64,000 bases of DNA from Marinifilum sp. N1E240 (GTDB taxonomy: Bacteria > Bacteroidota > Bacteroidia > Bacteroidales > Marinifilaceae). Numbering within the stretch: position 1 is the first letter of the stretch; every line of letters starts with the position of its first letter. The position numbers and the translations under genes were made by a program. The DNA lies in assembly GCF_009295825.1 (NCBI RefSeq), contig NZ_WHKF01000005.1, positions 124,001 through 188,000 on the forward strand. The letters are read 5' to 3'. The notes beneath the pieces were generated by a model. It made no database searches. It saw only the letters and a program-made list of their open reading frames with translations, and had not been told where the DNA came from. Shown in pieces: positions 16,163-24,649 of this stretch.

Positions 16163-16285
16163 GGAGGTGTATTTTTGCTCCTGCAGCCTGCAGGAAGAAA
16201 AATACACCCCTGAAAATCCTTCCTGCAACCTGCAGGGAACAATTTACACCTTGTGTAATGCTTGCTGCAGCCTACCCGAAGCAAA
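16163..16285. repeat. Cluster of three palindromic CCTGCAG-type repeats
   Basis: Three imperfect palindromes built on ctgcagcctgcagg lie about 42 bp apart. The first is a long hairpin: ggtgtattttt (16166-16176) pairs perfectly with aaaaatacacc (16198-16208), enclosing cctgca/tgcagg. The second is ttcctgcaacctgcaggga near 16220. The third, near 16263-16285, is degenerate (ttgctgcagcctacccgaagc). Shared gtgta segments separate the units. The cluster lies beside the RAYT/DUF6261 genes and has a BIME-like layout. Confidence 0.65.
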
Positions 16286-16374
16286 TAAATTTGCTATTTG
16301 CTAAATGCCAAATGATCTGTTGCATTAAAGTCATTTTTAACTCAACAGATCGTTTGGCGATACAATTCTATGGA

Positions 16375-16539
16375 TTAACCGCAACATCCTCCATTCGATT
16401 TTTTATCTTCTTTTACTTCTTCAATTTTTATATCGCAACAGCTGTTTGCTGCTGGCTTTTTCTTTTTCTCTTCTTTTACTTCTTCAACCTGAAATGTACA
16501 ACAGCTTGAATTCTTCTTCGATTTTCCAAATAATCCCAT
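16375..16539 (-). CDS. 54-residue protein with three Cys-Cys pairs
   Basis: A short acidic/lysine-rich protein, too small for routine calling. Cys-Cys pairs occur at 13-14, 34-35 and 52-53, the last in the terminal GGCCG. Two similar segments, QVEEVKEEKKKK and KIEEVKEDKKS, follow the first two pairs, so it looks like a duplicated unit. It lies 52 bp downstream of the ArsP-like permease on the same strand. Vicinal cysteines commonly bind soft metals or arsenite, so a chaperone or buffer for the permease substrate is plausible. No characterised family is recognised. Confidence 0.7.
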   Translation of the reverse strand: MGLFGKSKKNSSCCTFQVEEVKEEKKKKPAANSCCDIKIEEVKEDKKSNGGCCG

Positions 16540-16591
16540 AATCTTATATTTTAAAAATTTATTTTAGCGATCAGTTAATCACTTTTGTATA

Positions 16592-17572
16592 TTACATGAT
16601 AATATTAAATGCATAGCCCGTGATTACCGCTACAAGGAAGATGACCCCGATGAATGATAGCAGTAATTTTCTTTTGAAAATTTTAGCCAGCATGGTCATT
16701 TCAGGAATTGCCATTCCAGCGCCACCAATAATAAGAGCAATAGCAGTCCCCATACCAACACCTTTCGAAATTAAGGACATGGCAATTGGGATGGCAGTTT
16801 CGGCACGGATATACAATGGAATTCCAACTACCGATGCAATAGGCACCGCAAAGAAGTTTCCATCACCGGCATATTGAGCTATGGTTTCTCCTTTTGGTAA
16901 GTAGCCGTAAATTCCGGCTCCAACAGCAACCCCAATAAACAGGTAGGGAAGGATAGGTAGCAATGAATCCCAACCGGCTTTCAATGAAAGTTTCATTTTT
17001 TGACCAATTGATAAAGCTCTTCGGGTATCGATACCATTATTAACAGCATGTGCTCCGCCTGATACTTTTACTGCTTTTACATGTTTCGCAAAGCCGAACT
17101 TTTGAAGAACGTAGCCAAAAATAACAGCTAAGGTGAATGAAAAAGCAAAGTAGATTGCTGCATTTGTAACACCTACTGTTGCTGCTAACATGGCAACAAT
17201 AATAGGGTTCAACAGAGGCGATGAAATCAGAAATGACATTACTGAACCAAATGGTACCTTAGCATTAAGGAAACCAACAGTCATTGGAATGGTTGAGCAG
17301 GCACAAAATGGTGTTACTGCTCCGAATATGGCTGCTGCAATGTTTCCAATTACACCCTTTCCTTCGAATAATTTCTGAAGTTTGTTTTGGTTTACGTGCA
17401 TCATGATGTACTCGATGATTGCACTAATGGCAATAAATAAAATGAATAATTCGAGTGTGATAAATACAAAATTACCCAAGGTCTTGGTTAAGCCGTCGTA
17501 GAATGGGGTTTGTATTACCCCGAATGTATTGTAAAATAAATTTTTGAATACTAATATTAAACTTTCTTGCAT
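16592..17572 (-). CDS. ArsP-like permease (UPF0718/DUF318 family)
   Basis: About 326 residues from the ATG at 17572; the ATG at 17623 would add 17 polar residues that do not look like part of the family. It is an inner-membrane permease with eight or more helices and a TPFCACSTIP motif near residue 90, the cysteine motif typical of this family, some members of which export trivalent organoarsenicals. A second conserved block is GIPLYIRAETAIPIAM. It forms a group with a double-cysteine peptide, a SigZ-like sigma factor and a MerT-like protein, all pointing to metal or metalloid handling. The substrate is not proven. Confidence 0.82.
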   Translation of the reverse strand: MQESLILVFKNLFYNTFGVIQTPFYDGLTKTLGNFVFITLELFILFIAISAIIEYIMMHVNQNKLQKLFEGKGVIGNIAAAIFGAVTPFCACSTIPMTVGFLNAKVPFGSVMSFLISSPLLNPIIVAMLAATVGVTNAAIYFAFSFTLAVIFGYVLQKFGFAKHVKAVKVSGGAHAVNNGIDTRRALSIGQKMKLSLKAGWDSLLPILPYLFIGVAVGAGIYGYLPKGETIAQYAGDGNFFAVPIASVVGIPLYIRAETAIPIAMSLISKGVGMGTAIALIIGGAGMAIPEMTMLAKIFKRKLLLSFIGVIFLVAVITGYAFNIIM

Positions 17573-17765
17573 GATATTTTTCTTGTTGTTTGTAATAAAA
17601 TAATTGTCTGTTTTTCCAGCCAATTACTATCCTGGACAACAAGCGGTTTTTCCGCTTCTTCCATAAATTTGCCTAAGGCAGATTATCGATTCCTTCTTCG
17701 CCATTTGATACTCTCATTTAAAATTGAAACTCATAGTAAAGGCGTAGAGGAGATGCGAAAGATGC

Positions 17766-17803
17766 AAGAAGGGGTGATTTTTTTTTAAAAACCACCCCTT
17801 CTT
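17766..17803. terminator. Terminator hairpin downstream of the sigma-factor gene
   Basis: aagaaggggtg (17766-17776) pairs with caccccttctt (17793-17803), enclosing T- and A-runs. It lies 20 bp past the sigma-factor stop and separates it from the permease gene. Confidence 0.7.
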
Positions 17804-17823
17804 CTGTATAATATCACTGTGTA

Positions 17824-18396
17824 TTAGTCTTTTCTATTGATCTTTTTTTCGAGTAAAGGTGTACAATGGCTCTTTATTACGCACGAAATGATATTGCCCT
17901 GGGCATCGAATTCCATATCGCAACATTCATAAAACAGATCGCGAAGTTTTTTACGTGCACGTTGCACTCTCGATTTTGCTCCTGGTAAGCTAATCTCTAA
18001 TTTTTCGGCAATTTCTTTCTGTGGTATCCCTTCAATATCACTTAGTTTTAAAGGAATAGCATATTCTTCAGGCAAAAGGTCTATCATATCAGATATATCC
18101 TCCGAAAGGATCTGTTGAAAATCAATAGAATTCAAATGATTCATATTGATATAGTCATCCTCCTGTATGGATTTGTTCTGGAGTCGGAAGTAATCCACAA
18201 TTGTATTTCTAGCCACAAAGAACAACCAGCTCTTCAGGTTTCTGATTTCCGTATCGCGAAGGCAGGATTCCATAGCCTTTAGAAAAACCTCTTGCAAGAC
18301 GTCGTCTGCCGTTGATTCATCTTTAATCTGTTGACGAATAAAAGCCAATAAATGTGTACTGTATTGTTGATATATGCTATGAATATCGCATTGCAT
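17824..18396 (-). CDS. ECF sigma factor, SigZ-like
   Basis: A 190-residue sigma-70 family factor. Region 2 (about 8-75) includes DDVLQEVFLKAMES and LKSWLFFVARNTIVDYFR; region 4 (about 105-155) includes LSDIEGIPQKEIAEKLEISL and the recognition helix KSRVQRARKKLRDLF. After region 4 is a cysteine-rich tail with a CC pair, a further Cys and a HC pair, as in SigZ-type factors, which could bind a metal directly. No anti-sigma gene is adjacent. Its position between the permease and the MerT-like gene suggests that it controls the metal genes. Confidence 0.85.
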   Translation of the reverse strand: MQCDIHSIYQQYSTHLLAFIRQQIKDESTADDVLQEVFLKAMESCLRDTEIRNLKSWLFFVARNTIVDYFRLQNKSIQEDDYINMNHLNSIDFQQILSEDISDMIDLLPEEYAIPLKLSDIEGIPQKEIAEKLEISLPGAKSRVQRARKKLRDLFYECCDMEFDAQGNIISCVIKSHCTPLLEKKINRKD

Positions 18397-18518
18397 GCTG
18401 CTTCGGTGTTTGTTAGAAGTACAAATTAGAAAAATATTTCTGGCATTACAAAAGCTGACAATGGAATGGTCTAAGATGATAATTTAAGTCTGTAAAATCG
18501 ATTTTCAATTGTACAGCG

Positions 18519-18550
18519 AAAGCCCCACATCAATCTGATATGGAGCTTTT
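18519..18550 (-). terminator. Imperfect terminator after the MerT-like gene
   Basis: aaagccccacatca (18519-18532) pairs imperfectly with tgatatggagctttt (18536-18550), 62 bp past the MerT-like stop, in a position to end that transcript. Confidence 0.5.
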
Positions 18551-18612
18551 CCTAAATCTTAAATCCAACTGTTTGGATTTCGTTTTTCTATTTTAACCCA
18601 ACTTATATCTGG

Positions 18613-19011
18613 TTATCCACAGCATGATTTTTCTGTTGACTCCTGACTTTTTATTGGAGTATCAGCCTTCATATTATTGGTATATATCAACATACCCACA
18701 GTAAATACAGTTACAATCCATAAAAATACTTTGGATTTTCTATTGCTTGGAGGTGTAGCTGTAATTGCATCTGTACCACAGCAGTTCTTATTTTTCTTAA
18801 TATAGAGACGGTAAAAGGCAATCGCCAGTGAAAATAGGGCTAAGGCAATTAGATAAGGCTGTATGATATTTAGAAAGTTAAGCTGACTTGCACCTATTCC
18901 TACAGATGCTAAAATTCCTGCAGCTATTGGAGCTCCACAGCAGGTAATACTTCCTAAAATTGCCAAAAATGCAGCTCCGAATCCTGCAAGTGTTGATTTT
19001 TCTTTCTTCAT
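18613..19011 (-). CDS. MerT-like small membrane protein with Cys-Cys pairs
   Basis: A 132-residue inner-membrane protein with three likely helices (about 8-38, 48-70 and 92-112). The first helix has the vicinal pair Cys24-Cys25 in ITCCGAPI, the arrangement used by mercuric transporters of the MerT/MerC type. Further pairs lie at 76-77 (NCCGT) and at the C-terminus (SCCG). It may take up mercury or another thiophilic metal. No mercuric reductase gene is in the window. It is transcribed alone, upstream of the sigma factor. Confidence 0.7.
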   Translation of the reverse strand: MKKEKSTLAGFGAAFLAILGSITCCGAPIAAGILASVGIGASQLNFLNIIQPYLIALALFSLAIAFYRLYIKKNKNCCGTDAITATPPSNRKSKVFLWIVTVFTVGMLIYTNNMKADTPIKSQESTEKSCCG

Positions 19012-19340
19012 TTTTAAAACTTTAATAGTGAAAACACATAGATAAGTCGGAGTGGGATATGGAAAGATGCAAGATTGGAGTAAAAATCTTCCTGGTTTTT
19101 ACAATTGCAGTGTTTTCCTAATAGTAGGTATTCTGAAGAAAAAGATATCCTGCATCTTATGAGGCTCGTTTACATTTTTAAAATAGAAGGTGAATATTGA
19201 GGATCTTTAATTCAATTCTAAATTCTTATTCCAGGTTTGCAGAATAAAAGGATTAGTAGTAAGTTTATCAGAGTAAAAAGCAGAGATAGATGAGTTAATG
19301 GTTCAATATGAAGGTGTTGGACTATTTTTAGAACAAAGAG
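19012..19340. other. Intergenic region with no gene seen
   Basis: Divergent region between the MerT-like gene (minus) and the LacI gene (plus). I see only a gaaagatgcaag string at 19062-19073, which also occurs at 17757-17768, and no convincing reading frame. Confidence 0.4.
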
Positions 19341-19355
19341 CCAAACCGGTTTAGC
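19341..19355 (+). promoter_or_regulatory. LacI-type operator upstream of the regulator gene
   Basis: ccaaaccggtttagc centres on the 10-bp perfect palindrome aaaccggttt (19343-19352), 18 bp before the LacI start codon. The same 15-bp string precedes the mannosidase gene. The CpG-centred palindrome is the usual form of LacI-family sites, so autoregulation is likely. Confidence 0.8.
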
Positions 19356-19369
19356 AAAATCAATATAAA

Positions 19370-20386
19370 ATGAAGAAAGTTTCCATACAGGATATAGCAA
19401 AAAGCTTACAAGTTTCGAAAAGTACCGTTTCGTTGGTACTTAATGGGCGTGGCGATGAAAAGCGTATCCGAAAAGAAACACAGCAAAAAATATTGGATTT
19501 TGCAAAGGAACAGAACTATTCTCCCAACCATTTGGCAAGAGGCTTAAGTCGAGGAAAAAGTGAAACCATTGGTCTGATTGTTCCTAATATTTCTGATAAT
19601 TTTTATGCTCGTATTGCTAAACGAATCGAAACAAAGGCAATTCATCATGGTTATAATGTTGTATTCGGAAGTGCGGATGAAGATCCGAAACGCGAAGCAC
19701 AATTAATTGATATCATGCTGAATCGACAAATTGATGGGTTGATTATTGCATCGACTCAACAAAACCAGAAAGAAATTAAGCAACTAAAAAACAAGGAATT
19801 TCCTTTTGTATTAATTGATCGCCATTATCCGGATATTGAAACCACCTACGTTATTGTTGAAAACTCGAATGGGATTAAGACAACAGTTAATCATCTGCTG
19901 AAGAAGGGAAGACGAAACATAGGCTTTGTAACTCTGGAATCTGGTTTGGAAGCAATGGAACAACGTTTGAAAGGTTATAAAACGGCAATGTTGGAAGCAG
20001 GAGTAGAGGTAAATCCAAACTGGATTCAGAAGTTGGATTATCAGGATTATGCTGTACAGATGGAACCGGCTATTCAGAGCTTGACAAGCGAACAAGATGA
20101 AGTGGATGCTATAATATTTGCAACACATTACCTTACATTAAGCGGAATAAGAGAGTTAAGAAAGGCGAATATCTCCATTCCAAAGCAGGTTGCAGTAGCT
20201 AGTTTCGATGGACTGGATGGATTTGATCTGATCGATCCACCGGTTACAGCAATTTCTCAGCCTGTAGATCAGATGGGGGATACGGCGGTTGAACTTCTAC
20301 TTAAGAAATTGGATAACCATACAGATGAATTGATTCAAATGGAATTACCTCTGGATTTTGTGATTCGAAAGTCATGTGGAGAATAA
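19370..20386 (+). CDS. LacI-family transcriptional regulator
   Basis: A 338-residue regulator. The N-terminal helix-turn-helix (SIQDIAKSLQVSKSTVSLVL) is followed by a hinge helix (HLARGLSRGKS) and a periplasmic-binding-protein-like sugar domain (about 60-335), with IGLIVPNISDNFYARIAKR and VASFDGLDGFDLIDPPVTAI typical of the family. It lies directly upstream of an alpha-mannosidase, and both genes have the same operator, so the effector is probably mannose, a mannoside or a breakdown product. Whether it represses or activates is not visible. Confidence 0.93.
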   Translation: MKKVSIQDIAKSLQVSKSTVSLVLNGRGDEKRIRKETQQKILDFAKEQNYSPNHLARGLSRGKSETIGLIVPNISDNFYARIAKRIETKAIHHGYNVVFGSADEDPKREAQLIDIMLNRQIDGLIIASTQQNQKEIKQLKNKEFPFVLIDRHYPDIETTYVIVENSNGIKTTVNHLLKKGRRNIGFVTLESGLEAMEQRLKGYKTAMLEAGVEVNPNWIQKLDYQDYAVQMEPAIQSLTSEQDEVDAIIFATHYLTLSGIRELRKANISIPKQVAVASFDGLDGFDLIDPPVTAISQPVDQMGDTAVELLLKKLDNHTDELIQMELPLDFVIRKSCGE

Positions 20387-20419
20387 GAGTACAATGGAAT
20401 ATATTTTAAGAGCCAATAG

Positions 20420-20434
20420 CCAAACCGGTTTAGC
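20420..20434 (+). promoter_or_regulatory. LacI-type operator upstream of the mannosidase gene
   Basis: The string ccaaaccggtttagc is identical to that before the regulator gene and lies 31 bp upstream of the mannosidase start codon, between the two genes. Confidence 0.8.
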
Positions 20435-20465
20435 CGGGATCAATAATAGATAAAGAATTGATTGT

Positions 20466-23400
20466 ATGAAGACAAGAACTATTTCGAGATGGAAAATCGT
20501 AAAATGCGCAATACTTTGTGTTTTGTTTTTTTCATCAGGGAGCTTGAAAGCTCATGAAAGTGCTGGAAGAAATCAAATTCATGAGATGAACGACAATTTC
20601 AAATTGTTTGAGATTTGTAAGAATGATTTAGAAGGTTATTCCAGTCAAGTGAGTGGAGGAATATTTACCTATCCGTCATTGCGTTTGGAAATTAGCGAAG
20701 CTGCAATCGCAAGAGCTTCCACAGGGAAAATGGGTTTCGAGATTTTAACTTCCAGGGTTCCTGCCAATTTTCAGGAGAAGGAAGTCAATTTTTTCTTCTA
20801 CTCCGATATCGATTTGAACAACTTAGAACCATTCGATATCAAAGTAAATGACCAGCCTTTACTGAGCTTTATTGCAGAGAAGAACGGTGAATTGAAGATT
20901 CTTGAAAATCCTGCTAAGGGAAAAGCGCAATACATTTTGTTGAGAAGAGATGGGCATGGTGATGGAGTTGGAGCATTTCGATTGAGTGTACCAGTGGGAA
21001 TGATTCAAAAGGGTGAAAAGGCAAAGATTTCTGTTGTAGGTAGAGCAAAAGGAAGCAATGCTTGGTTTATGCTGTTTAAAGCACCTAATGTAATTCAATG
21101 GTTAAAAATGGCTTCGCAGAATGAAATTTCTTTTGCCATTCGTCAATTTAGCGACCAACTACTAATTGATGTGCCTGCTCACTGGGCTGGCAAGAGGTTG
21201 TCGGTAGTTTGCGATGGTAAAGAAAGTAAAGAGGTTACTTTTAAGTTACAGGGTGAAATGGCCAAGGGAGCTGTTGTTGCAAATGCTCCTAATAAATCAA
21301 TTCAAATCATTTATGGCGACGATTATTTTGATGTATCCTTTGAGAATGAAAATGGAATTACCAACCAAAATATGGTTAAAGGAGATTTCTTTTATTCCAC
21401 AAAATCACATTATCATAGTGTCTGGCAGGCTAGCTTTACAAAGCGTTATCGACCAGATTATTTTGCTTCCTACACTCCATTTTTCGAGAACAAGTACGAA
21501 GAAGGTCTGGTTTCAATTATGAATTCCAGCCATCAGGATATTGCCTGGGTTGATCGTCCAGAAGCTTGCATTATTATGCGCGATACCATGCTTTTTACAC
21601 CAATTATTAAGGCTGCTTTTGAACGTAATGATTATGGCTTTGACATAGAGGATGGTTTAATGCTAAGAGAATATCTTGATCGACATCCGGATGCTCAGGA
21701 GAAATTGACTCAACTTTTAAATCGCAAATTACTTTCGGTTGGCGCCACCTACAATTGCCCATACGAAGACATGTACGATGCTGAAGATTTGGTTCGCCAG
21801 CTTTATTTGGGCAAGAAATGGGTGAAGAAGAATTTTGGAGGATACGATTCGAAAGTATATTGGAATGTTGATGTTCCCGGAAAAACAATGCAGTTGCCAC
21901 AGATTTTGAAAAAGGCAGGTGTCGATTACATGATTATTAGCCGACATGCCAGAAGTATGTTTCATTGGATGAGTCCTGATGGAAGCTCAGTTTTTACTTA
22001 TTCTCCGGGGCATTATGGAGAGGATTTATTGTATCTGGAAAAAGATACTGGAGATAAAATTAAATATGGAGCGGAGCAAGTTGCCTGGTGGAGTCGCTAC
22101 TTTGAAAATGGTAATACACACACTCCTCTCTTGTCGAGTCAAGATATGTTGCCAGCAATTGATTACTCAGATTTTATTGATAGCTGGAACAAAACAGAGT
22201 ATGTAACTGATGGTAATGATCAGGAAAGGGAAGTTTATTTTCCACCTATGGAGTTAATGACTGTAGATGAGTTTATGCCTTTGGCTGAACAAAATGCTAC
22301 TTCCGTAGATACAATTGTAGGTGAGCGACCAAATGTATGGGTGTATATTCATGGTCCGGCTCATCACGATGCATTAACAGCCAGTCGAAAGGCTTCTAAA
22401 CTTTTGCCAGCTGCGGAGAAATTCCTGACAATTGCTAGTGTTTTAGATGAAGAGAAAATGCCATATCCTACAAAAGAATTAGATGAGGGATGGCAAGCTA
22501 AGATTTATCCAGATCATGGTTGGGGTGGACACGATGGTGATGTTACCGATAACTTGTTTAAAGAAAGTTTGATTGAATCGTCTGTGATTGGGGAAAAACT
22601 ATTGGATAAAGCCACTAATTTTATTGCACAGCGTGTAAAAACGGAGGAGGAAAAAGGAATTCCGGTAGTACTTTTTAATAGTTTATCGTGGGAACGAACC
22701 GATCCGGTAACTGTAAGTTTAGATTTACCAAAAGGAAAAGCAAATGGATTGAGTGTAATAGCCTCGAAAAATGGGAAGATACCAATACAATTTTCGGAAC
22801 TTACGAAACATTCTGATGGTAGTATTAAACATGCGGATATCGTTTTTATTGCTGAAAATATTCCATCAGTAGGCTACAAAACTTACTATGTGAAGCCTGA
22901 AATGAAAAGTAATGACCAGAAAATTCTTTCGAATAGGGTTTCTGAATATGAAAATGATTTCTATAAAGTAAGTTTTGTTGATGGTGGAATTGAACAAGTT
23001 TACGATAAGGGATTGAAACGTGACCTGTTTACTACTAAGCAATTTAAAGTAGGTGAGATTTTTACATTACAGTCGGAAGGTAACGGAGCGGGTGAATTTG
23101 GCGATGTTCAGCAACCATTTATGAAGGATTTCGATCAGGTAAGTAAACACAATCCTAAGTGGGAGTTGGTTGCTTCTGGTGATGTATTTTCAACTTACCG
23201 TTTGAAACAGGAAATTTTGCACTCCGAGGTAGAAAAAATGGTAACCATTTACCATCAACTTAAGCGCATTCAATTTGATAATAAACTGCATAATTGGGAT
23301 GGTGAAATGTACAGGGAATTTAGAACGGCATATCCTGTTGCAATTAATGAATCCACAGTTAAACATGAGGTTCCATTTGGTACTGTTCAGGTTGGAAAAA

Positions 23401-24023
23401 ATGAGATCAATAGTGCCGGTGAAAGATATACTCCACTCTGTAAAGATGTTCATCCAAGAGCAATAATGGATTGGATTTCTGCCTCGGATGATAAGATTGC
23501 GATCACATTAAGTTCTTCTGTTGCAGCAGCAGATTGGATCAATCCAACTAGAGATGGTGATGCTGATTTGTTACAGCATGTATTGTTAGCGAGTAGAAAA
23601 TCATGCCACTGGGAAGGGAATGAATATTCACAGGCGGGAAATCATACTTACAGTCACGTTCTAACTTCTAATCGTGTTGGAGATGTTAATGGATCACGAA
23701 TTTCCAAACAATTTAATGAGCCAATTAAGGTGGTTGTAAATCCTGAAAGATCTATAAAAGCTAACTTGACTGAGGATATGGAGTTTTTCAGTATTGATAA
23801 TAAGAATGTGATTGTGACCTGTATTAAAAAAGCTGAGGATAGAGAGGCATTGGTAATTCGTATGTACGATCCCGAAGGTAAGGATGCCAATGTGAATTTG
23901 AAGTCCTTTTTCAAATTAATAAATCTTAAGCACACCAATATTATTGAAGAAAACCCTAAAACTGTAGATAAGATTGTAATACCACATCATGGAATTGAGA
24001 CCTTTCAACTTGAAGTGGAGTAA
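20466..24023 (+). CDS. Exported GH38 alpha-mannosidase
   Basis: A 1,185-residue glycoside hydrolase expected to remove alpha-mannose from glycans in the periplasm. Residues 1-30 are a signal peptide (KCAILCVLFFSSGSLKAHES). A beta-rich N-terminal domain precedes the GH38 catalytic domain, with HQDIAWVD (His356 and Asp358 as zinc ligands by family analogy) and YWNVDVPG (nucleophile Asp469). C-terminal beta-sandwich domains (from about 740) complete the usual family plan, though the protein is longer than the typical ~1,000 residues. No SusC/D pair lies nearby, so this is not a standard polysaccharide locus. Control by the adjacent LacI protein is likely. Confidence 0.9.
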   Translation: MKTRTISRWKIVKCAILCVLFFSSGSLKAHESAGRNQIHEMNDNFKLFEICKNDLEGYSSQVSGGIFTYPSLRLEISEAAIARASTGKMGFEILTSRVPANFQEKEVNFFFYSDIDLNNLEPFDIKVNDQPLLSFIAEKNGELKILENPAKGKAQYILLRRDGHGDGVGAFRLSVPVGMIQKGEKAKISVVGRAKGSNAWFMLFKAPNVIQWLKMASQNEISFAIRQFSDQLLIDVPAHWAGKRLSVVCDGKESKEVTFKLQGEMAKGAVVANAPNKSIQIIYGDDYFDVSFENENGITNQNMVKGDFFYSTKSHYHSVWQASFTKRYRPDYFASYTPFFENKYEEGLVSIMNSSHQDIAWVDRPEACIIMRDTMLFTPIIKAAFERNDYGFDIEDGLMLREYLDRHPDAQEKLTQLLNRKLLSVGATYNCPYEDMYDAEDLVRQLYLGKKWVKKNFGGYDSKVYWNVDVPGKTMQLPQILKKAGVDYMIISRHARSMFHWMSPDGSSVFTYSPGHYGEDLLYLEKDTGDKIKYGAEQVAWWSRYFENGNTHTPLLSSQDMLPAIDYSDFIDSWNKTEYVTDGNDQEREVYFPPMELMTVDEFMPLAEQNATSVDTIVGERPNVWVYIHGPAHHDALTASRKASKLLPAAEKFLTIASVLDEEKMPYPTKELDEGWQAKIYPDHGWGGHDGDVTDNLFKESLIESSVIGEKLLDKATNFIAQRVKTEEEKGIPVVLFNSLSWERTDPVTVSLDLPKGKANGLSVIASKNGKIPIQFSELTKHSDGSIKHADIVFIAENIPSVGYKTYYVKPEMKSNDQKILSNRVSEYENDFYKVSFVDGGIEQVYDKGLKRDLFTTKQFKVGEIFTLQSEGNGAGEFGDVQQPFMKDFDQVSKHNPKWELVASGDVFSTYRLKQEILHSEVEKMVTIYHQLKRIQFDNKLHNWDGEMYREFRTAYPVAINESTVKHEVPFGTVQVGKNEINSAGERYTPLCKDVHPRAIMDWISASDDKIAITLSSSVAAADWINPTRDGDADLLQHVLLASRKSCHWEGNEYSQAGNHTYSHVLTSNRVGDVNGSRISKQFNEPIKVVVNPERSIKANLTEDMEFFSIDNKNVIVTCIKKAEDREALVIRMYDPEGKDANVNLKSFFKLINLKHTNIIEENPKTVDKIVIPHHGIETFQLEVE

Positions 24024-24077
24024 GTAAACGAATTGTTTATCTATAAAACTTTATTATTTATACCTTGAACAAATTGT

Positions 24078-24110
24078 AAAAACCCATCTGTAATTTACAG
24101 ATGGGTTTTT
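24078..24110 (+). terminator. Rho-independent terminator after the mannosidase gene
   Basis: A 15-bp perfect inverted repeat (aaaaacccatctgta, 24078-24092, with 24096-24110), 3-base loop, ending in T residues. Confidence 0.85.
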
Positions 24111-24211
24111 TGTATATCTGTATTTCCTTTTGTAACAAATGTTACTGTTTTTTAGATGAGGATGTTCGACCTTTACAAAAAAGGGAGAAAAATAAGTTAA
24201 TACGGTAAGTC

Positions 24212-24538
24212 ATGGAAATAAAAAAGATATTTGAAACGGAATCATTTGTAAACCATCATGGTGTTGAAGCGAGAAAGATTCACCAAAACGATCACCTATT
24301 TATGGTGCACCTGAATTTAAAACCGGGTGATACTATAGCCAAGCATGCAGCTCCTGTTGATGTTTGCTTTTTGGTTTTAGAAGGAAAAGGGATTGTTGAA
24401 ATTGGCGAAGAAAGCCAGGAGGTAGAAGCAAATACATTAATTGAAAGCCCGGCAAATTTAGGACATGGCTGGAGAAATGAGAGTGAGGAAGTATTACGTA
24501 TTTTGGTGATGAAAACACCAAATCCAAATAAAAAGTAG
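24212..24538 (+). CDS. Single-domain cupin protein
   Basis: A 108-residue cytoplasmic cupin. The two cupin motifs are visible as LKPGDTIAKHAAPVDVCFLV...GKG and NLGHGWRNESEEVLRILVM, with histidines able to bind a metal. It stands alone with terminators on both sides. Small cupins of this type serve in sugar sensing, metal binding or small-molecule metabolism; nothing here indicates which. Confidence 0.8.
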   Translation: MEIKKIFETESFVNHHGVEARKIHQNDHLFMVHLNLKPGDTIAKHAAPVDVCFLVLEGKGIVEIGEESQEVEANTLIESPANLGHGWRNESEEVLRILVMKTPNPNKK

Positions 24539-24559
24539 GCAATAATTAATCCGTTTGAT

Positions 24560-24596
24560 AAAAGCTCATCAGTATTCATCGCTGATGAGCTTTTTT
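24560..24596 (+). terminator. Terminator after the cupin gene
   Basis: aaaagctcatcag (24560-24572) pairs with ctgatgagctttt (24582-24594), followed by more T residues; the leading A-run makes it usable from both sides. Confidence 0.85.
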
Positions 24597-24649
24597 GTAT
24601 CATAGTTTATTAATATCAGAATATATTGGCGCTTAAAAGCAATCCAAAT

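Noticed and set aside
16099-16284. Minus-strand frame for a 61-residue cysteine-rich protein
   Set aside because: It lies wholly on the palindromic repeat cluster, its cysteines come from the repeated ctgcag units, and there is no ribosome site or signal.
17567-17788. Plus-strand frame upstream of the permease
   Set aside because: It overlaps the permease start and runs into a terminator hairpin; its codons show no protein-like pattern.
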